Assembly: GCA_030263665.1 (NCBI GenBank)
Contig: SZPK01000012.1
Span: forward strand, 62,001 to 126,000
Length of the DNA: 64,000 nucleotides
Direction: 5' to 3'
From: Villigracilis sp024434165
Lineage (GTDB): Bacteria > Chloroflexota > Anaerolineae > Anaerolineales > Villigracilaceae
The position numbers and the translations under genes are program-made. Positions 7,898 to 16,491 of this stretch are shown piece by piece; the stretch's first letter is position 1; each line of letters starts with the position of its first letter. The notes beneath the pieces are model-generated. The model did no database searches, was not told the DNA's origin, and saw only the letters and a program-made list of their open reading frames with translations.

Positions 7898-8947
7898 ATG
7901 ACCAGGCAAGAACTTCTCAAACAAGCCGATTACACCTTCCAACGCGGCAACCGCGAACTGGCAAAGAAATATTTGTCGGAATATCTCGCATCCTACCCGG
8001 ATGACGAAGCCGCGTGGATGCTGATGGCGCGCATTACAGGGGAAAAGGCGCACCAGATCGCGTGCTATGAACGCGTCCTCAAAATCAACCCCGGCAACAA
8101 CGAAGCCAAAATCGGTTTGGCGCGCATTCAGGCAGCCATCAACCCCACCCTCCCCCGGGCAAACGTCAACTTGTGGCAGCCGAAGAAAAGCCCGTACAGG
8201 AATGCCCTGCGCGGAGCCTTGATCACGCTTCTTGCGGTTCTGCTTTTCGGCACGACGGGGCTTGTTGTAGCGCAGAACAACCCTTCCTCGAAGATGGCGC
8301 AGTGGCTGGCGATTGTCACTCCAACCGTCCAGGCGGATACTGCGCTTGCGAATGAAATCGCCCCCCAGACCCTCGCAGAGGTCAACGAAAAGTACCCGCA
8401 ATATACGGCGTTGGTGAACGCCCTGATTGGTTTTGCGGTCAATAACGCAGCGACCGGCATGGAAGGCGCCCCTGAACGTCCTGGCGACGAGATCATCATT
8501 TCGGAACAATCGGGCATGGAAGCGAAAGCCCTGCTGGAAAATTCACTGCCCCAGCCGGGGTCGTTGACCTCGCTCACGATCACCGAACAGCAGCTCACTT
8601 CCTGGCTTGCCATGGAATTGCTGGAAAGCCCCGACCTTCCTCTCAGCCAGCCGCAAGTCTATTTGCGCGACGGGAAGATCCAGGTGTGGGGCGTCGTCAC
8701 CGGAAGCGGGGATTCGACCGCCGCGCTCATCGTCGGCGAACTCAAAATTGACGGCGATAAAAAGCCCTATTTCGAGATCGAGTCCATGCAAATCGGTCAG
8801 CAGGTCATCCCCGACCTCATTCTCTCGCAAATGGAGACCTGGCTCAACCAGATGCTTTTGGAAAGCATCAACGAACAGGCGCCCGGGCTGCAGGTGATGA
8901 ACATCAAGGTCACCAGCGGGTTGATCACCATCTCAGGTATGAGATAA
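7898..8947 (+). CDS. TPR-containing single-pass membrane protein of unknown function
   Basis: The 349-residue protein has an N-terminal TPR-like region (residues 1-75, with AWMLMARITGEKAHQIACYERVLKIN split over two helices), one transmembrane segment (about 102-125) and an extracytoplasmic C-terminal part. The C-terminal part (SLTITEQQLTSWLAMEL, then alternating strands to the end) resembles the YpmS/DUF2140 or LmeA/DUF2993 style of lipid-binding beta domains, but this is a weak impression. It follows clpC after a hairpin and ends at a bidirectional terminator. Confidence 0.7.
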   Translation: MTRQELLKQADYTFQRGNRELAKKYLSEYLASYPDDEAAWMLMARITGEKAHQIACYERVLKINPGNNEAKIGLARIQAAINPTLPRANVNLWQPKKSPYRNALRGALITLLAVLLFGTTGLVVAQNNPSSKMAQWLAIVTPTVQADTALANEIAPQTLAEVNEKYPQYTALVNALIGFAVNNAATGMEGAPERPGDEIIISEQSGMEAKALLENSLPQPGSLTSLTITEQQLTSWLAMELLESPDLPLSQPQVYLRDGKIQVWGVVTGSGDSTAALIVGELKIDGDKKPYFEIESMQIGQQVIPDLILSQMETWLNQMLLESINEQAPGLQVMNIKVTSGLITISGMR

Positions 8948-8966
8948 TCCCTCGCAGAATAACAGA

Positions 8967-9001
8967 AAAAACCGCCCCGAAATCAACGAGGCGGTTTTTT
9001 T
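8967..9001. terminator. Bidirectional terminator between convergent genes
   Basis: The arms AACCGCC and GGCGGTT are flanked by A and T runs on the two sides, so it can stop transcripts from both strands. Confidence 0.85.
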
Positions 9002-9013
9002 GTCCCTCCAAAA

Positions 9014-9580
9014 TCATCCCAAATTCCCCACCAAATCCAACTCCGGCGCGATCCTGCGCATGGCTTGAATCACGTTCCCGACGTGTTCCCACAAGTCCAC
9101 GCCGAATTCCTTCGCGGCGCGTTCCATTTCTTCCCGGTTGGTCCCGGCGGCGAAGGCTTTATCCTTCCACTTCTTCCTGACGGAACCGGCTTCGAGGTCG
9201 TACAGCGAACGCGATGGACGCACCAGCGCAACGGCGGTGATGAGACCTGTCACTTCGTCGCAGGCACAGATGGCTTTGCGGCGCAGGGTATCGCGCGGCA
9301 GACCGAGATGGTCGGCGTGACTCAAAATGTCCTGAATGATGTCTTCGGGCACGCCGCGTTCGCGCAACATGGGCGCGCCGTCCTGCGGGTGCTGTTCAAG
9401 GGTGGGATGAATCTCCCAATCGAAATCGTGGAGCAGTCCGATCAGCCCCCACGATTCGACATCCTCGCCGTATTTTTCGGCGTAAAAACGCATCGCGGCT
9501 TCGACGGAAAGCATGTGCCGCACAAGGCTTTCGTTCTTTACAAATTCACGCACAAGGGCAAGGGCTTCTTCACGGTTCAT
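9014..9580 (-). CDS. HD domain-containing phosphohydrolase
   Basis: The 188-residue protein carries RHMLSVEAAMRFYA (first His), GLLHDFDWE (HD pair) and ILSHADHLG (next His), the metal-binding pattern of HD phosphohydrolases. It is a single compact domain without a nucleotidyl-transferase or RelA partner, so the substrate is unknown. The ATG at 9580 has GGAG 6 nt upstream; an in-frame TTG at 9592 is less likely. Confidence 0.85.
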   Translation of the reverse strand: MNREEALALVREFVKNESLVRHMLSVEAAMRFYAEKYGEDVESWGLIGLLHDFDWEIHPTLEQHPQDGAPMLRERGVPEDIIQDILSHADHLGLPRDTLRRKAICACDEVTGLITAVALVRPSRSLYDLEAGSVRKKWKDKAFAAGTNREEMERAAKEFGVDLWEHVGNVIQAMRRIAPELDLVGNLG

Positions 9581-9662
9581 AAAATTCTCCAAAAGGTTTC
9601 ACTACGAAGGACGGCAGTTCATGGAAATCGAAATGTTTTTCCGGCGCTCTCTGCGGTAAAGG

Positions 9663-10310
9663 TCACTCTATCGGTTCCGGCTCGCCCATCACAGGCAGGG
9701 GTTTGGCGATCAGCACATCCCACGCGGCTTGGAAGATGGCAAAGGTCTCGCGGAAGTTCCACCAGGCGCGCGAACGTTTGAGGAAATAACGGTTATCCGC
9801 TTCCACACCCACCGACTCGATTCCGAACCAGCTGCACAGGGTCAACGCTCTCGGCATGTGGAAATTCTGCGTGATGAGAATCGCCTCCTCCACGCCGAAG
9901 ATATGTCTGGCGCGGTAACAGGTGTCGTAGGTGCGCCTGCCTGCGTAATCGAGCACGATGTCTTCATCCGGCACGCCGCGTTCGAGCGCGTACCGGCGCC
10001 CGGCTTCCGGCTCATTGTATTCGATGAAACGGTTATCGCCGCTCACCAAAATCTTGTCCACTTTTCCGGCGTGATACAAATTTACAGCCGTTTGCATCCG
10101 GTCGCTCAACACCGGACCCGCCGACCCATCCCGCAGCAGCCCCGCGCCGAAGACGATGCCCACACGGGCGGGCGGCACATCTTCAACCGTGAACGTGCGC
10201 GGAGCGGCGTACATCCACATCACGAATCCCGGCAGGAAGAAACCGATTGCGGTCAGGAGACTCAAAACGAGCGCGGCGCGCCGGGAAAATCGAACTATCT
10301 TTTTCAACAT
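9663..10310 (-). CDS. SanA/YdcF-like DUF218 membrane protein
   Basis: The 215-residue protein has an N-terminal transmembrane segment (about 12-35) and then a DUF218 domain: GIVFGAGLLRDG, SDRMQTAVNLYHAGKVDKILVSG, and TYDTCYRARHIFGVEEAILITQ. SanA/ElyC relatives act in envelope barrier function or lipid-carrier metabolism. The catalytic nature of the domain is not settled. It is 24 bp downstream of the PhnD-like gene on the same strand, so the two may be cotranscribed. Confidence 0.82.
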   Translation of the reverse strand: MLKKIVRFSRRAALVLSLLTAIGFFLPGFVMWMYAAPRTFTVEDVPPARVGIVFGAGLLRDGSAGPVLSDRMQTAVNLYHAGKVDKILVSGDNRFIEYNEPEAGRRYALERGVPDEDIVLDYAGRRTYDTCYRARHIFGVEEAILITQNFHMPRALTLCSWFGIESVGVEADNRYFLKRSRAWWNFRETFAIFQAAWDVLIAKPLPVMGEPEPIE

Positions 10311-10334
10311 GATGGAAACGCGCGTGCAATCCCG

Positions 10335-11345
10335 TTATTCTATCAAACCCGTCAGATCCAGTCCCGATGCCCGCACCAGCGCGATGAACTCCGCATAGGC
10401 GGCATCGTCCACCGGCGTCACTTCGTCGAAGCCGTACACCGTTTGCATGGCGGCTTTGCCTTCGGGCGTAAGCATGAAGTCAATCAACGCGCGCTGGATC
10501 ACCCGGCGCATCTCGACCGGCAGGTAGGCTGCCATCGAAATATTTTCATACGGGATGACCGGCGGGATGCGCCAGACGACAATCACCCGGTCCAGCACGT
10601 CGGGGTAATCCGCTTCGAGGATGGGGGATGTGCGGGCGTCTATGAACGTTGCGCCGAAATCGCAGATGTCATCGGCATAGACAGCCCGCACCACATTGGG
10701 CTGACCTTCGAGAAACGCCCCGCTTCGCACCCGGACCTGAGCCTGATTCAGCAGACCCAGAGGCACCACATACCCTGACGGCGATACTTCGTCGCTCCAG
10801 CAGGGTTTCTTCTCCTGGAATTGCTGCAGCGCCCGGGCTGGCTCGCCGATGTTCTCGTTCCGCGCTTCATCGAAATAGGACGTGAAATCCTTGTCGCGGT
10901 TGGCGATGATCTGCGCGCCATAGAACGTCTGTCCCTCGCGCACGCGCGCCAGCAGCGCCGTTGCGGAGTTGTTTTCGCGGGCAAGCACGAAGCCGTACGG
11001 CGAAAGGGATGCGATATGCGCGTTGCCTTTTGCAAGCGCATCCACCAGCACGGTTTCCGAGGCGGGGATGGTGGTCACGATGCGGTACCCTGTGCGGGAT
11101 TCGAGGAAGGCGGCAATCGTATCGCCCGCCGAGATGACCGCCTCGCTGGGTCGCGGGGAGGGAGTCAGGGCGAGGATCAAAGGATTCTGGTCAGTGCCAG
11201 GCTGGGGCGTGGCATGAGGCGTCTGCGTGGGGGCGGGAGTCGGCTCGAGCGTGGGGGTCGCTGTGGGCGTTCCCAACGTCAACCGCACCGGAAATGAACA
11301 TCCCAGCATGACGAGCAGGGAGGCAATGAGCAGGATTTTTTTCAT
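10335..11345 (-). CDS. PhnD-like phosphate/phosphonate-type substrate-binding lipoprotein
   Basis: The 336-residue protein starts with a lipoprotein signal (LLVMLGC lipobox), a Thr/Pro-rich linker (about 30-60), and a periplasmic-binding fold of the PhnD type (ISAGDTIAAFLESRTGYRI; HIASLSPYGFVLAREN; DICDFGATFIDA). Such proteins bind oxyanions for ABC importers, but no permease or ATPase gene is nearby. Related stand-alone proteins can be sensor inputs. ATG 11345 was chosen because it begins the signal peptide; the longer frame to 11372 has no signal logic. Confidence 0.82.
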   Translation of the reverse strand: MKKILLIASLLVMLGCSFPVRLTLGTPTATPTLEPTPAPTQTPHATPQPGTDQNPLILALTPSPRPSEAVISAGDTIAAFLESRTGYRIVTTIPASETVLVDALAKGNAHIASLSPYGFVLARENNSATALLARVREGQTFYGAQIIANRDKDFTSYFDEARNENIGEPARALQQFQEKKPCWSDEVSPSGYVVPLGLLNQAQVRVRSGAFLEGQPNVVRAVYADDICDFGATFIDARTSPILEADYPDVLDRVIVVWRIPPVIPYENISMAAYLPVEMRRVIQRALIDFMLTPEGKAAMQTVYGFDEVTPVDDAAYAEFIALVRASGLDLTGLIE

Positions 11346-11384
11346 CTTACAGGTTTGTGTGTTCGGTATCATAAATGAACTTGC

Positions 11385-11390
11385 TATAAT
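11385..11390 (+). promoter_or_regulatory. -10 box upstream of the DUF4230 gene
   Basis: TATAAT lies 24 nt before the ATG at 11415, with an AAAGGA ribosome-binding site at 11404-11409. The -35 match (TTCGGT at 11362) is poor. Confidence 0.55.
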
Positions 11391-11414
11391 ACAACAAGTA
11401 TCGAAAGGACGAAA

Positions 11415-12086
11415 ATGAAAAATACATTTAACACGATTATGTCCATCCTGATTCTGGTTGTGCTGGCGGCCGGGGTCTATTTTATCGTAGAGACCGTGCG
11501 CGATGCCGCAGCGGCTGCCGCGGCGCCGATGGAGCAGGTTAACGAGGCGAATTATGCGCTTCAGACCCAGGTGGCTCAGTTGATGAATCCCACACCCACC
11601 ATCATCCCGGACCCGGTCACGTACATCAACGAGATTCGGGCGCTCGCCCGCCTGGAGACGATCGAGTATAGCATTTCACAGGTGGTGTCTTCGGAGACGA
11701 ATCAGGACAGTCCCATTTTTGCGTTTGCGTTCGGCAGCAAGATATTGGTGCAAATTCACGGCTCGGTGATCGCGGGTATTGACATGGAAAAACTCCAGCC
11801 CGGCGACCTGAGGTTTCAGGATAACGTGCTCTATGTGACACTGCCCCCTGCGGAGATTCTGGCGGTGACACTGGATGAAGACAAAACCGAAGTTTATACC
11901 GTTCAGGAAGGCATCTTTGTGGATGTTGACCCCAACCTGGTGCTCGATGTGCTCAGCGTGGGCGAGGATAAGATCGTCAGCGTGGCAATCGAAGACGGTA
12001 TTCTGACGCAGGCGCAGGAGAACGCCGAGGCGTATTTGTACAAGTTCTTCAATGCGCTTGGTTATCAGTCGGTGATCTTCGAGTAG
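11415..12086 (+). CDS. DUF4230 domain-containing membrane protein
   Basis: The 223-residue protein has one N-terminal transmembrane segment (residues 8-28), an alanine-rich stretch, and an extracytoplasmic DUF4230 domain (EIRALARLETIEYSISQVV; LPPAEILAVTLDEDKTEVY; NAEAYLYKFFNALGY). The function of DUF4230 is not known. It is transcribed divergently from the PhnD-like lipoprotein gene, with 69 bp between the two starts. Confidence 0.8.
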   Translation: MKNTFNTIMSILILVVLAAGVYFIVETVRDAAAAAAAPMEQVNEANYALQTQVAQLMNPTPTIIPDPVTYINEIRALARLETIEYSISQVVSSETNQDSPIFAFAFGSKILVQIHGSVIAGIDMEKLQPGDLRFQDNVLYVTLPPAEILAVTLDEDKTEVYTVQEGIFVDVDPNLVLDVLSVGEDKIVSVAIEDGILTQAQENAEAYLYKFFNALGYQSVIFE

Positions 12087-12123
12087 GGAAAAACCGGCGG
12101 GTCGAAATACACGAGGATGCCTG

Positions 12124-12147
12124 TAGTGCGGGATGGTTCTCGCACTA
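12124..12147. terminator. Hairpin between convergent DUF4230 and SH3 genes
   Basis: TAGTGCG and CGCACTA form a 7-bp stem. There is no T-run, so its terminator role is uncertain. Confidence 0.4.
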
Positions 12148-12172
12148 TAGCGCAATTCGTATTCCAGCCACT

Positions 12173-12880
12173 CTATGGCGTGCAGCTGACGGGGAAAGCC
12201 ACCTCCTGGATGCGTTCATTCGGCGTCAGCACGTAGAATTTCACCCAATATTCGTTCGGCGCGTTGATCTGATAGTACTCGTTGATGACCTGTGTGCCAG
12301 CCTCCTCGAAGATCAGCGTGCCCACATTGGAGGTGATGCCCGTGCTGACTTCCCACTTCCAGGTAAAGAGGGTGGGACCGTTGGTGGTAATGGACGCCTC
12401 AAAGAAGACCGTTTGCGGGAACTGGTCGCAGTTGACGACGATGCGGCTCGGCTCCACGCGCAGGCTCACGTCGGTGACGGTGACGAAAGGCAGGGGGATG
12501 ACCGGCAAAGAGGCGGTTTCGCCCAACTCCTCGATCACCTCGGCGGAGACCCAACACGAGCCGCCCGGGTTGCCGGGGTCTCTTACGAGCCACCAGGTGA
12601 AGTCTTCGTTGCGCCCGATCGCGCGCAGGAGTTTTCCCCCGCCAATCTCGTTGAGAGTCTGATAAACCGTGCCGGGACCAAAACGGCAGTTGACCGCTTC
12701 CGCCGCCACCTGCATGGAAACTTCGACCGGCTCCGGGATGGACGTGTCAGTGGGTGCGGCAGTTGGAACGGGCGGACTGGTTGGGGATGCGGTGGGGAAT
12801 GGCGTTGGCTGCGGCGCCGCCCCCCTGCAAGCCGTCAAGCCAAGCAGAACAAGCCCTGCCAGCAGGACGAGGCGAATCAT
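12173..12880 (-). CDS. SH3-like domain lipoprotein, secreted
   Basis: The 235-residue protein has a lipoprotein signal (VLLGLTACRG), a Pro/Thr-rich linker, and a bacterial SH3-like module with NCRFGPGTVYQTLNEIGGG and a WWLV...GSCWVSAEVI end. A second beta domain follows (about 145-235) with two Cys. It probably sits on the outer face of the membrane and binds a wall or matrix polymer. ATG 12880 has GGAGG upstream at good spacing; a longer frame to 13087 would run through the next gene. Confidence 0.8.
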   Translation of the reverse strand: MIRLVLLAGLVLLGLTACRGAAPQPTPFPTASPTSPPVPTAAPTDTSIPEPVEVSMQVAAEAVNCRFGPGTVYQTLNEIGGGKLLRAIGRNEDFTWWLVRDPGNPGGSCWVSAEVIEELGETASLPVIPLPFVTVTDVSLRVEPSRIVVNCDQFPQTVFFEASITTNGPTLFTWKWEVSTGITSNVGTLIFEEAGTQVINEYYQINAPNEYWVKFYVLTPNERIQEVAFPVSCTP

Positions 12881-12934
12881 GGTTTCCTCCTTTTCAATCA
12901 ACAATAAACTTTCCGGTTCTCCATCGGCGTTGGA

Positions 12935-12964
12935 GAAAAAAGGCGATCCCATGGGATCGCCTTG
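12935..12964 (-). terminator. Terminator of the chagasin-like gene
   Basis: A perfect 24-nt palindrome (AAGGCGATCCCA and its complement) at 12940-12963 is followed on the minus strand by a T-run at 12936-12940. Confidence 0.8.
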
Positions 12965-12969
12965 TGTTT

Positions 12970-13353
12970 CTACTTTACTGTAACAGTGAACGTGACGGTT
13001 TGTTGCGGTTCTTCCGGGTCGTTCGAGGGTGGATAGTACCCAAGAGTGATTTGGGCTTCGCCCGCGCCGACGGCTTTGAAGGTCCACACATCCACGCCGC
13101 CGGAGCCGGTGGTGACGGGCTGGTCGGCGCTGTAATCCCTTGAGACGAACTCCACAACGCCTGCATCCGGTTCCTCCGCCAGTTCCCAGTGATAGCCTGT
13201 GGTCGGGTTCGCGTCGAGGACGATGGTGAATTCATCGCCCGCCGCAGCTTCGATGGGCTGGGCGGGATCGGAGACCTGCAATTCAGGTTTTTTCGCACTG
13301 CACGCTGAGAGCGCAAGCGCAATGAGCAGGGATAAAAACGGGATTTTTTTCAT
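12970..13353 (-). CDS. Chagasin-like cysteine protease inhibitor (I42 family) lipoprotein
   Basis: The 127-residue protein has a lipoprotein signal (LIALALSAC) and then the I42 motifs in order: NPTTGYHWEL, GSGGVDVWTF, and a final ITLGYYPP. These three loops form the wedge that blocks papain-like proteases. It is probably membrane-anchored and faces the outside. It has its own terminator, so it is likely a single-gene unit. Confidence 0.87.
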   Translation of the reverse strand: MKKIPFLSLLIALALSACSAKKPELQVSDPAQPIEAAAGDEFTIVLDANPTTGYHWELAEEPDAGVVEFVSRDYSADQPVTTGSGGVDVWTFKAVGAGEAQITLGYYPPSNDPEEPQQTVTFTVTVK

Positions 13354-13552
13354 GGCGTTTCCTTGTTTTTTGATTCGTGAAGGCGGGACACGCACCGACA
13401 TCCTTCGCTGTCCAAATCAAGTTTATCAAAAAGAGCGTGGATTCGCCCATGCAATTGCGGCGGGGTGCCCCGCCGGCTTGTCGAAACGGCTTCCATATTC
13501 AGGAAACCGCCCCATTCGCCGTCAGGTAAAATCCATGCAGGAGATTCGACCC

Positions 13553-13891
13553 ATGTCCGCAAAAACCCCTTCCCTTGTTGCAACGATCCTGACCGTTATG
13601 ACGCTTTTGGTCTTTACGGCAGCCTTGATGTTTTTCCTGCTCGCAGCATTGAACGGATATTCAGAACGGGAGGGCGGCGCGGCGTTAGCCGCCGCGCTGG
13701 TTTGCCAGAGTGCGGGGCTTGTCCTCTCGGCTGTGATTGCGTGGCGGCTGGCGCGGCTCTTCATTGAAAGGTTCAACTGGAACAGGGCGCTGGCGGTCCT
13801 TGCATCCATGATCGCCGCGAGCCTGCTCGGGTCGGGGCTGGGAGTCGTTTCCTTCTTCGCCGCGGTTTTGGTCGCCGAAGGGATGCGGTAG
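13553..13891 (+). CDS. Small membrane protein of unknown function
   Basis: The 112-residue protein has about three hydrophobic segments (residues 9-33, 44-67, 79-105). I do not recognise a family. ATG 13553 is preceded by CAGGAG with about 9 nt spacing; the ATG at 13535 and the long frame back to 13199 lack this. It diverges from the chagasin-like gene; the roughly 200-bp region between them has a GGCGGGGTGCCCCGCC palindrome near 13455 and no clear promoter. Confidence 0.65.
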   Translation: MSAKTPSLVATILTVMTLLVFTAALMFFLLAALNGYSEREGGAALAAALVCQSAGLVLSAVIAWRLARLFIERFNWNRALAVLASMIAASLLGSGLGVVSFFAAVLVAEGMR

Positions 13892-13977
13892 GATCGCCGG
13901 CATCAGGCGGGAACGATATTGCGATTCATTTTCATATCAGCGGTTTTGGCTGCGAATTCCAAAGGGATATAATTTAA

Positions 13978-14128
13978 CTCAAGTTGCCACCTTCCAATAG
14001 ATTTTCTAGGTTCCCCGCCCAAAGCCCTCACCCCGCCCTCTCCCATCGGGAGAGGGGGAAGTCATCCCAGAAGATATAACCTTGTTTGGGGTGAGGGAAG
14101 CCTCTTGAAACCAAGGCAGCAACTCGGG
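13978..14128. repeat. MITE-like element R1, copy 1
   Basis: This 151-bp element is about 94% identical to the copy at 32075-32224. Its ends are imperfect inverted repeats (CTCAAGTTGCCACC and GGCAGCAACTCGGG), and TTAA flanks both ends. The middle contains a nested palindrome of the family A type: CCCTCACCCC...GGGGTGAGGG outside and CCCTCTCCC...GGGAGAGGG inside. No coding capacity. Confidence 0.88.
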
Positions 14129-14132
14129 TTAA

Positions 14133-14516
14133 TGCAGGGAGGATGGCAGCGTTACCCATCCGTTTGGAAGGGAGGCGCGCGGCTCGTTCATCTACACGGA
14201 ATCGGGGCGTTTCTCCGTGCAGTTGATGCGGGTGGACCGTCCGCGCTTTGCCGTTTCGGACCAGATGCGGGGAACGCCCGAAGAGATGGAAGCCAGTTAC
14301 AAAGGCTCGATCTCCTACTTCGGCTGGTATGAAGTTGATACTGAAAACGGCGTCATCATCCATCACGTGGAAGGCTCGATCTTCCCGAACATGGAAGGGT
14401 CGGAACAGAGACGTTTCTTTGAATTGATGGGGGACCGCCTGCAACTGCGGACGCCGACATTTAAGATGGGCGGCGAGATCGTGCACGGCATTTTGCTTTG
14501 GGAACGCATTTCATGA
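14133..14516 (+). pseudogene. Lipocalin-like domain protein, 5' end lost to the R1 element
   Basis: The frame open after the stop at 14130-14132 encodes a DGSVTHPFGREARGSF segment, SVQLMRVDRPRF, GTPEEMEASYKGSISYFGWYE, and IHHVEGSIFPNMEGSEQ, matching the Lipocalin_5-type domain in order to its normal end. The first 15-20 residues of the domain, and any ATG for them, are missing: the R1 repeat abuts the coding region and provides a stop codon. Remaining in-frame starts are GTG 14217 or ATG 14226, which would make about 100 residues lacking the first strands. Probably a broken gene. Confidence 0.7.
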
Positions 14517-14613
14517 CGAGCGATGAGGTCAAATCGGCTGGAGCACGCCAGATTGGAGAACCTGGCGCCGTCCGCCTGCGAAAACGGTACAATAGGGGAA
14601 GGAGTAAATCAGT

Positions 14614-16164
14614 TTGCCGGTATCTCCTCCAAACACCACATACAGCGCACTGCTTTTGGTGGCCGGGGCGGTTTGTCTGTTCGTCGCTATCGTTGTCTTT
14701 CAAATGCGGCGGAACGCGGCTGGCTCCCCGCCGTTGATCGGTTTCCTGCTCGCGCTTGCCTGGTGGGACATGACCTACGCAATGTTTTGGGCGCATGTCC
14801 CGGCGCCCAGCAGTTTTTTCTGGCTCGATATTACCTATATCGGCGTCGCCGCCGCTCCGGCGGCGGCGTTTATTTTCTCCCTGCAAATCACCTACCGCGC
14901 CCATTGGTTGAAAAGCCCGCTGCTTGCGCTGGTGTATCTCGAACCGATTCTTGTCCTCATCCTTCTTTTCACGGACGCCCGGCATGGGCTCTTCTTCGGC
15001 GGCAGGCGGATGGAAAACAGCGCGTTCATTCAGGACGGGGGACCTGTGTTCTGGTTCAATGTGGTGTTTTCCTACTCTCTGATATTGCTTGCAACGGTCC
15101 TGCTGCTTCGTTCGTTCCTCCGCTCCTCCGACCTCTATCGAAAACAACTCGGCACGATCCTGCTTGGGCTTTCGATCACCTGGTTGAACAGCATCATCTT
15201 CGTCGCCGGCGTCAACCCGCTGCCAGGAGCGGATAACACCCCCTTTTCGTTTACCATCGCCGGGGTTGCATTTGCCTACAGTTTGTTCCGCTTTCACCTG
15301 CTGGACATTGTCCCGGTTGCGCGAGACATCCTGATCGAGACAATGTCGGAAGGGGTGCTGGTCATGGACGTTCAAAACCGCCTCGTGGATATCAACCCCG
15401 CGGCAAGGCGCATGCTGAACCTCCCCAATGCCGCGCTGGGCAAATCGGTTGAGCAGGTCTTTGCGCACTGGAAGCGCAGCGACAGAGAGGCATTGATCCA
15501 GATCAGTTCGGCTGCCGAATTTGAACTGGCGGGGAAAACCCATGTGGAAGTGCAGGTCACGCCGATCCTGAACGCAAAAGGCGGTTCGATTGGGCGGCTG
15601 GTTGTTCTGCATGACATCACAAAACTGAAGCAGATCCAGAAGGATCTGCTGGTGCTTGCCAGCCGCGATTCGCTCACCGGGGCGCTCAACCGCGGACATT
15701 TCATGGAACTGGCAGGGCGGGAGATTCAGCGCGCGAAACGCTACAAACGGAAACTCACCCTGGTGATGATGGACCTGGATTACTTCAAAAAAGTGAACGA
15801 TACCTACGGCCATCAGAGCGGCGACCAGGTGTTGATTGCGCTGGCAAACACGTGCAGGCAGGTCACAAGGCAGATGGATATTTTTGCCCGGTTGGGGGGC
15901 GAAGAATTTGCCCTGCTTTTGCCCGAAACCAGCCAGCGAAACGCATTCCGAAGCGCAGAGCGAATTCGCAGTCTGCTCGAAGGCACGAGCATTGTATTCA
16001 ACTCCCGCGCGTTCACCGTGACGATCAGCATGGGCGTGACCGAATTCGGCAGGCAGAGGAACGATACACTGGAAAAGATGCTGCACCGGGCAGACCGGGC
16101 GTTGTACCGGGCAAAAGAGGAGGGACGCAACCGGGTTATCCCCTGGAAACCGGAAATGGGGTGA
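14614..16164 (+). CDS. Membrane diguanylate cyclase (7TM sensor, PAS, GGDEF)
   Basis: The 516-residue protein has seven hydrophobic segments in residues 1-215 (HisKA_7TM type), a PAS domain (about 225-335, ILIETMSEGVLVMDVQNRLVDINPAA) and a GGDEF domain (about 350-510). The active-site loop is GGEEF (about 427) and an RxxD inhibitory site (RQMD) lies five residues earlier, so an active, product-inhibited c-di-GMP synthase is expected. The start is TTG 14614 with AAGGAG upstream and TACAAT near 14588. No EAL partner is in the window. Confidence 0.88.
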   Translation: MPVSPPNTTYSALLLVAGAVCLFVAIVVFQMRRNAAGSPPLIGFLLALAWWDMTYAMFWAHVPAPSSFFWLDITYIGVAAAPAAAFIFSLQITYRAHWLKSPLLALVYLEPILVLILLFTDARHGLFFGGRRMENSAFIQDGGPVFWFNVVFSYSLILLATVLLLRSFLRSSDLYRKQLGTILLGLSITWLNSIIFVAGVNPLPGADNTPFSFTIAGVAFAYSLFRFHLLDIVPVARDILIETMSEGVLVMDVQNRLVDINPAARRMLNLPNAALGKSVEQVFAHWKRSDREALIQISSAAEFELAGKTHVEVQVTPILNAKGGSIGRLVVLHDITKLKQIQKDLLVLASRDSLTGALNRGHFMELAGREIQRAKRYKRKLTLVMMDLDYFKKVNDTYGHQSGDQVLIALANTCRQVTRQMDIFARLGGEEFALLLPETSQRNAFRSAERIRSLLEGTSIVFNSRAFTVTISMGVTEFGRQRNDTLEKMLHRADRALYRAKEEGRNRVIPWKPEMG

Positions 16165-16184
16165 TACACGAATTCAAATCCCAC

Positions 16185-16213
16185 TTGAAAAATTAGAAAA
16201 TATGTTCTATAAT
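16185..16213 (+). promoter_or_regulatory. Sigma-70-type promoter of the first DUF4287 gene
   Basis: TTGAAA (16185-16190), a 17-nt spacer and TATAAT (16208-16213) form a near-consensus promoter. AAAGGAG lies 8 nt before the ATG. Confidence 0.8.
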
Positions 16214-16259
16214 TCGGCTCGTTGAGCAATTCCCCTGTTACGTCAAAGGAGAAAACACC

Positions 16260-16478
16260 ATGAGCACTCTCGATCAAGCCGTTCAGACCAAATTGGAATC
16301 CATTCAAGCCCAGTTGGGAATGTCTCTTGCCGATGTGGCGGAGCTTGTCAAACGCACAGGGCTGACCCGCCAGGGCGATATTCGCTGGATGCTGGAGCGG
16401 GAATACGGCATCCAACACGGGGACGCCAAGATGCTCGTTTCCGTGTTGTTTGAGTCTCACCAGCAGGTCGCAGTCTGA
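16260..16478 (+). CDS. Small DUF4287 domain protein
   Basis: The 72-residue protein is a complete DUF4287 unit: LDQAVQTKLESIQAQLGMS, RTGLTRQGDIRWMLEREYGI, and HGDAKML. Its role is unknown; DUF4287 is usually fused to DUF5655 or found alone. About half its residues match the N-terminal domain of the protein at 17814, so the two are local paralogues. Promoter and ribosome-binding site are both strong. It is followed 13 bp later by the AraC-type gene, which suggests coexpression. Confidence 0.8.
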   Translation: MSTLDQAVQTKLESIQAQLGMSLADVAELVKRTGLTRQGDIRWMLEREYGIQHGDAKMLVSVLFESHQQVAV

Positions 16479-16491
16479 ACCGCAGCGCGCA

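Noticed and set aside
14461..16086. A 541-codon minus-strand frame opposite the GGDEF gene
   Set aside because: The plus strand encodes a complete 7TM-PAS-GGDEF protein; the antisense frame is His/Arg/Gln-rich and follows from high GC at third positions.
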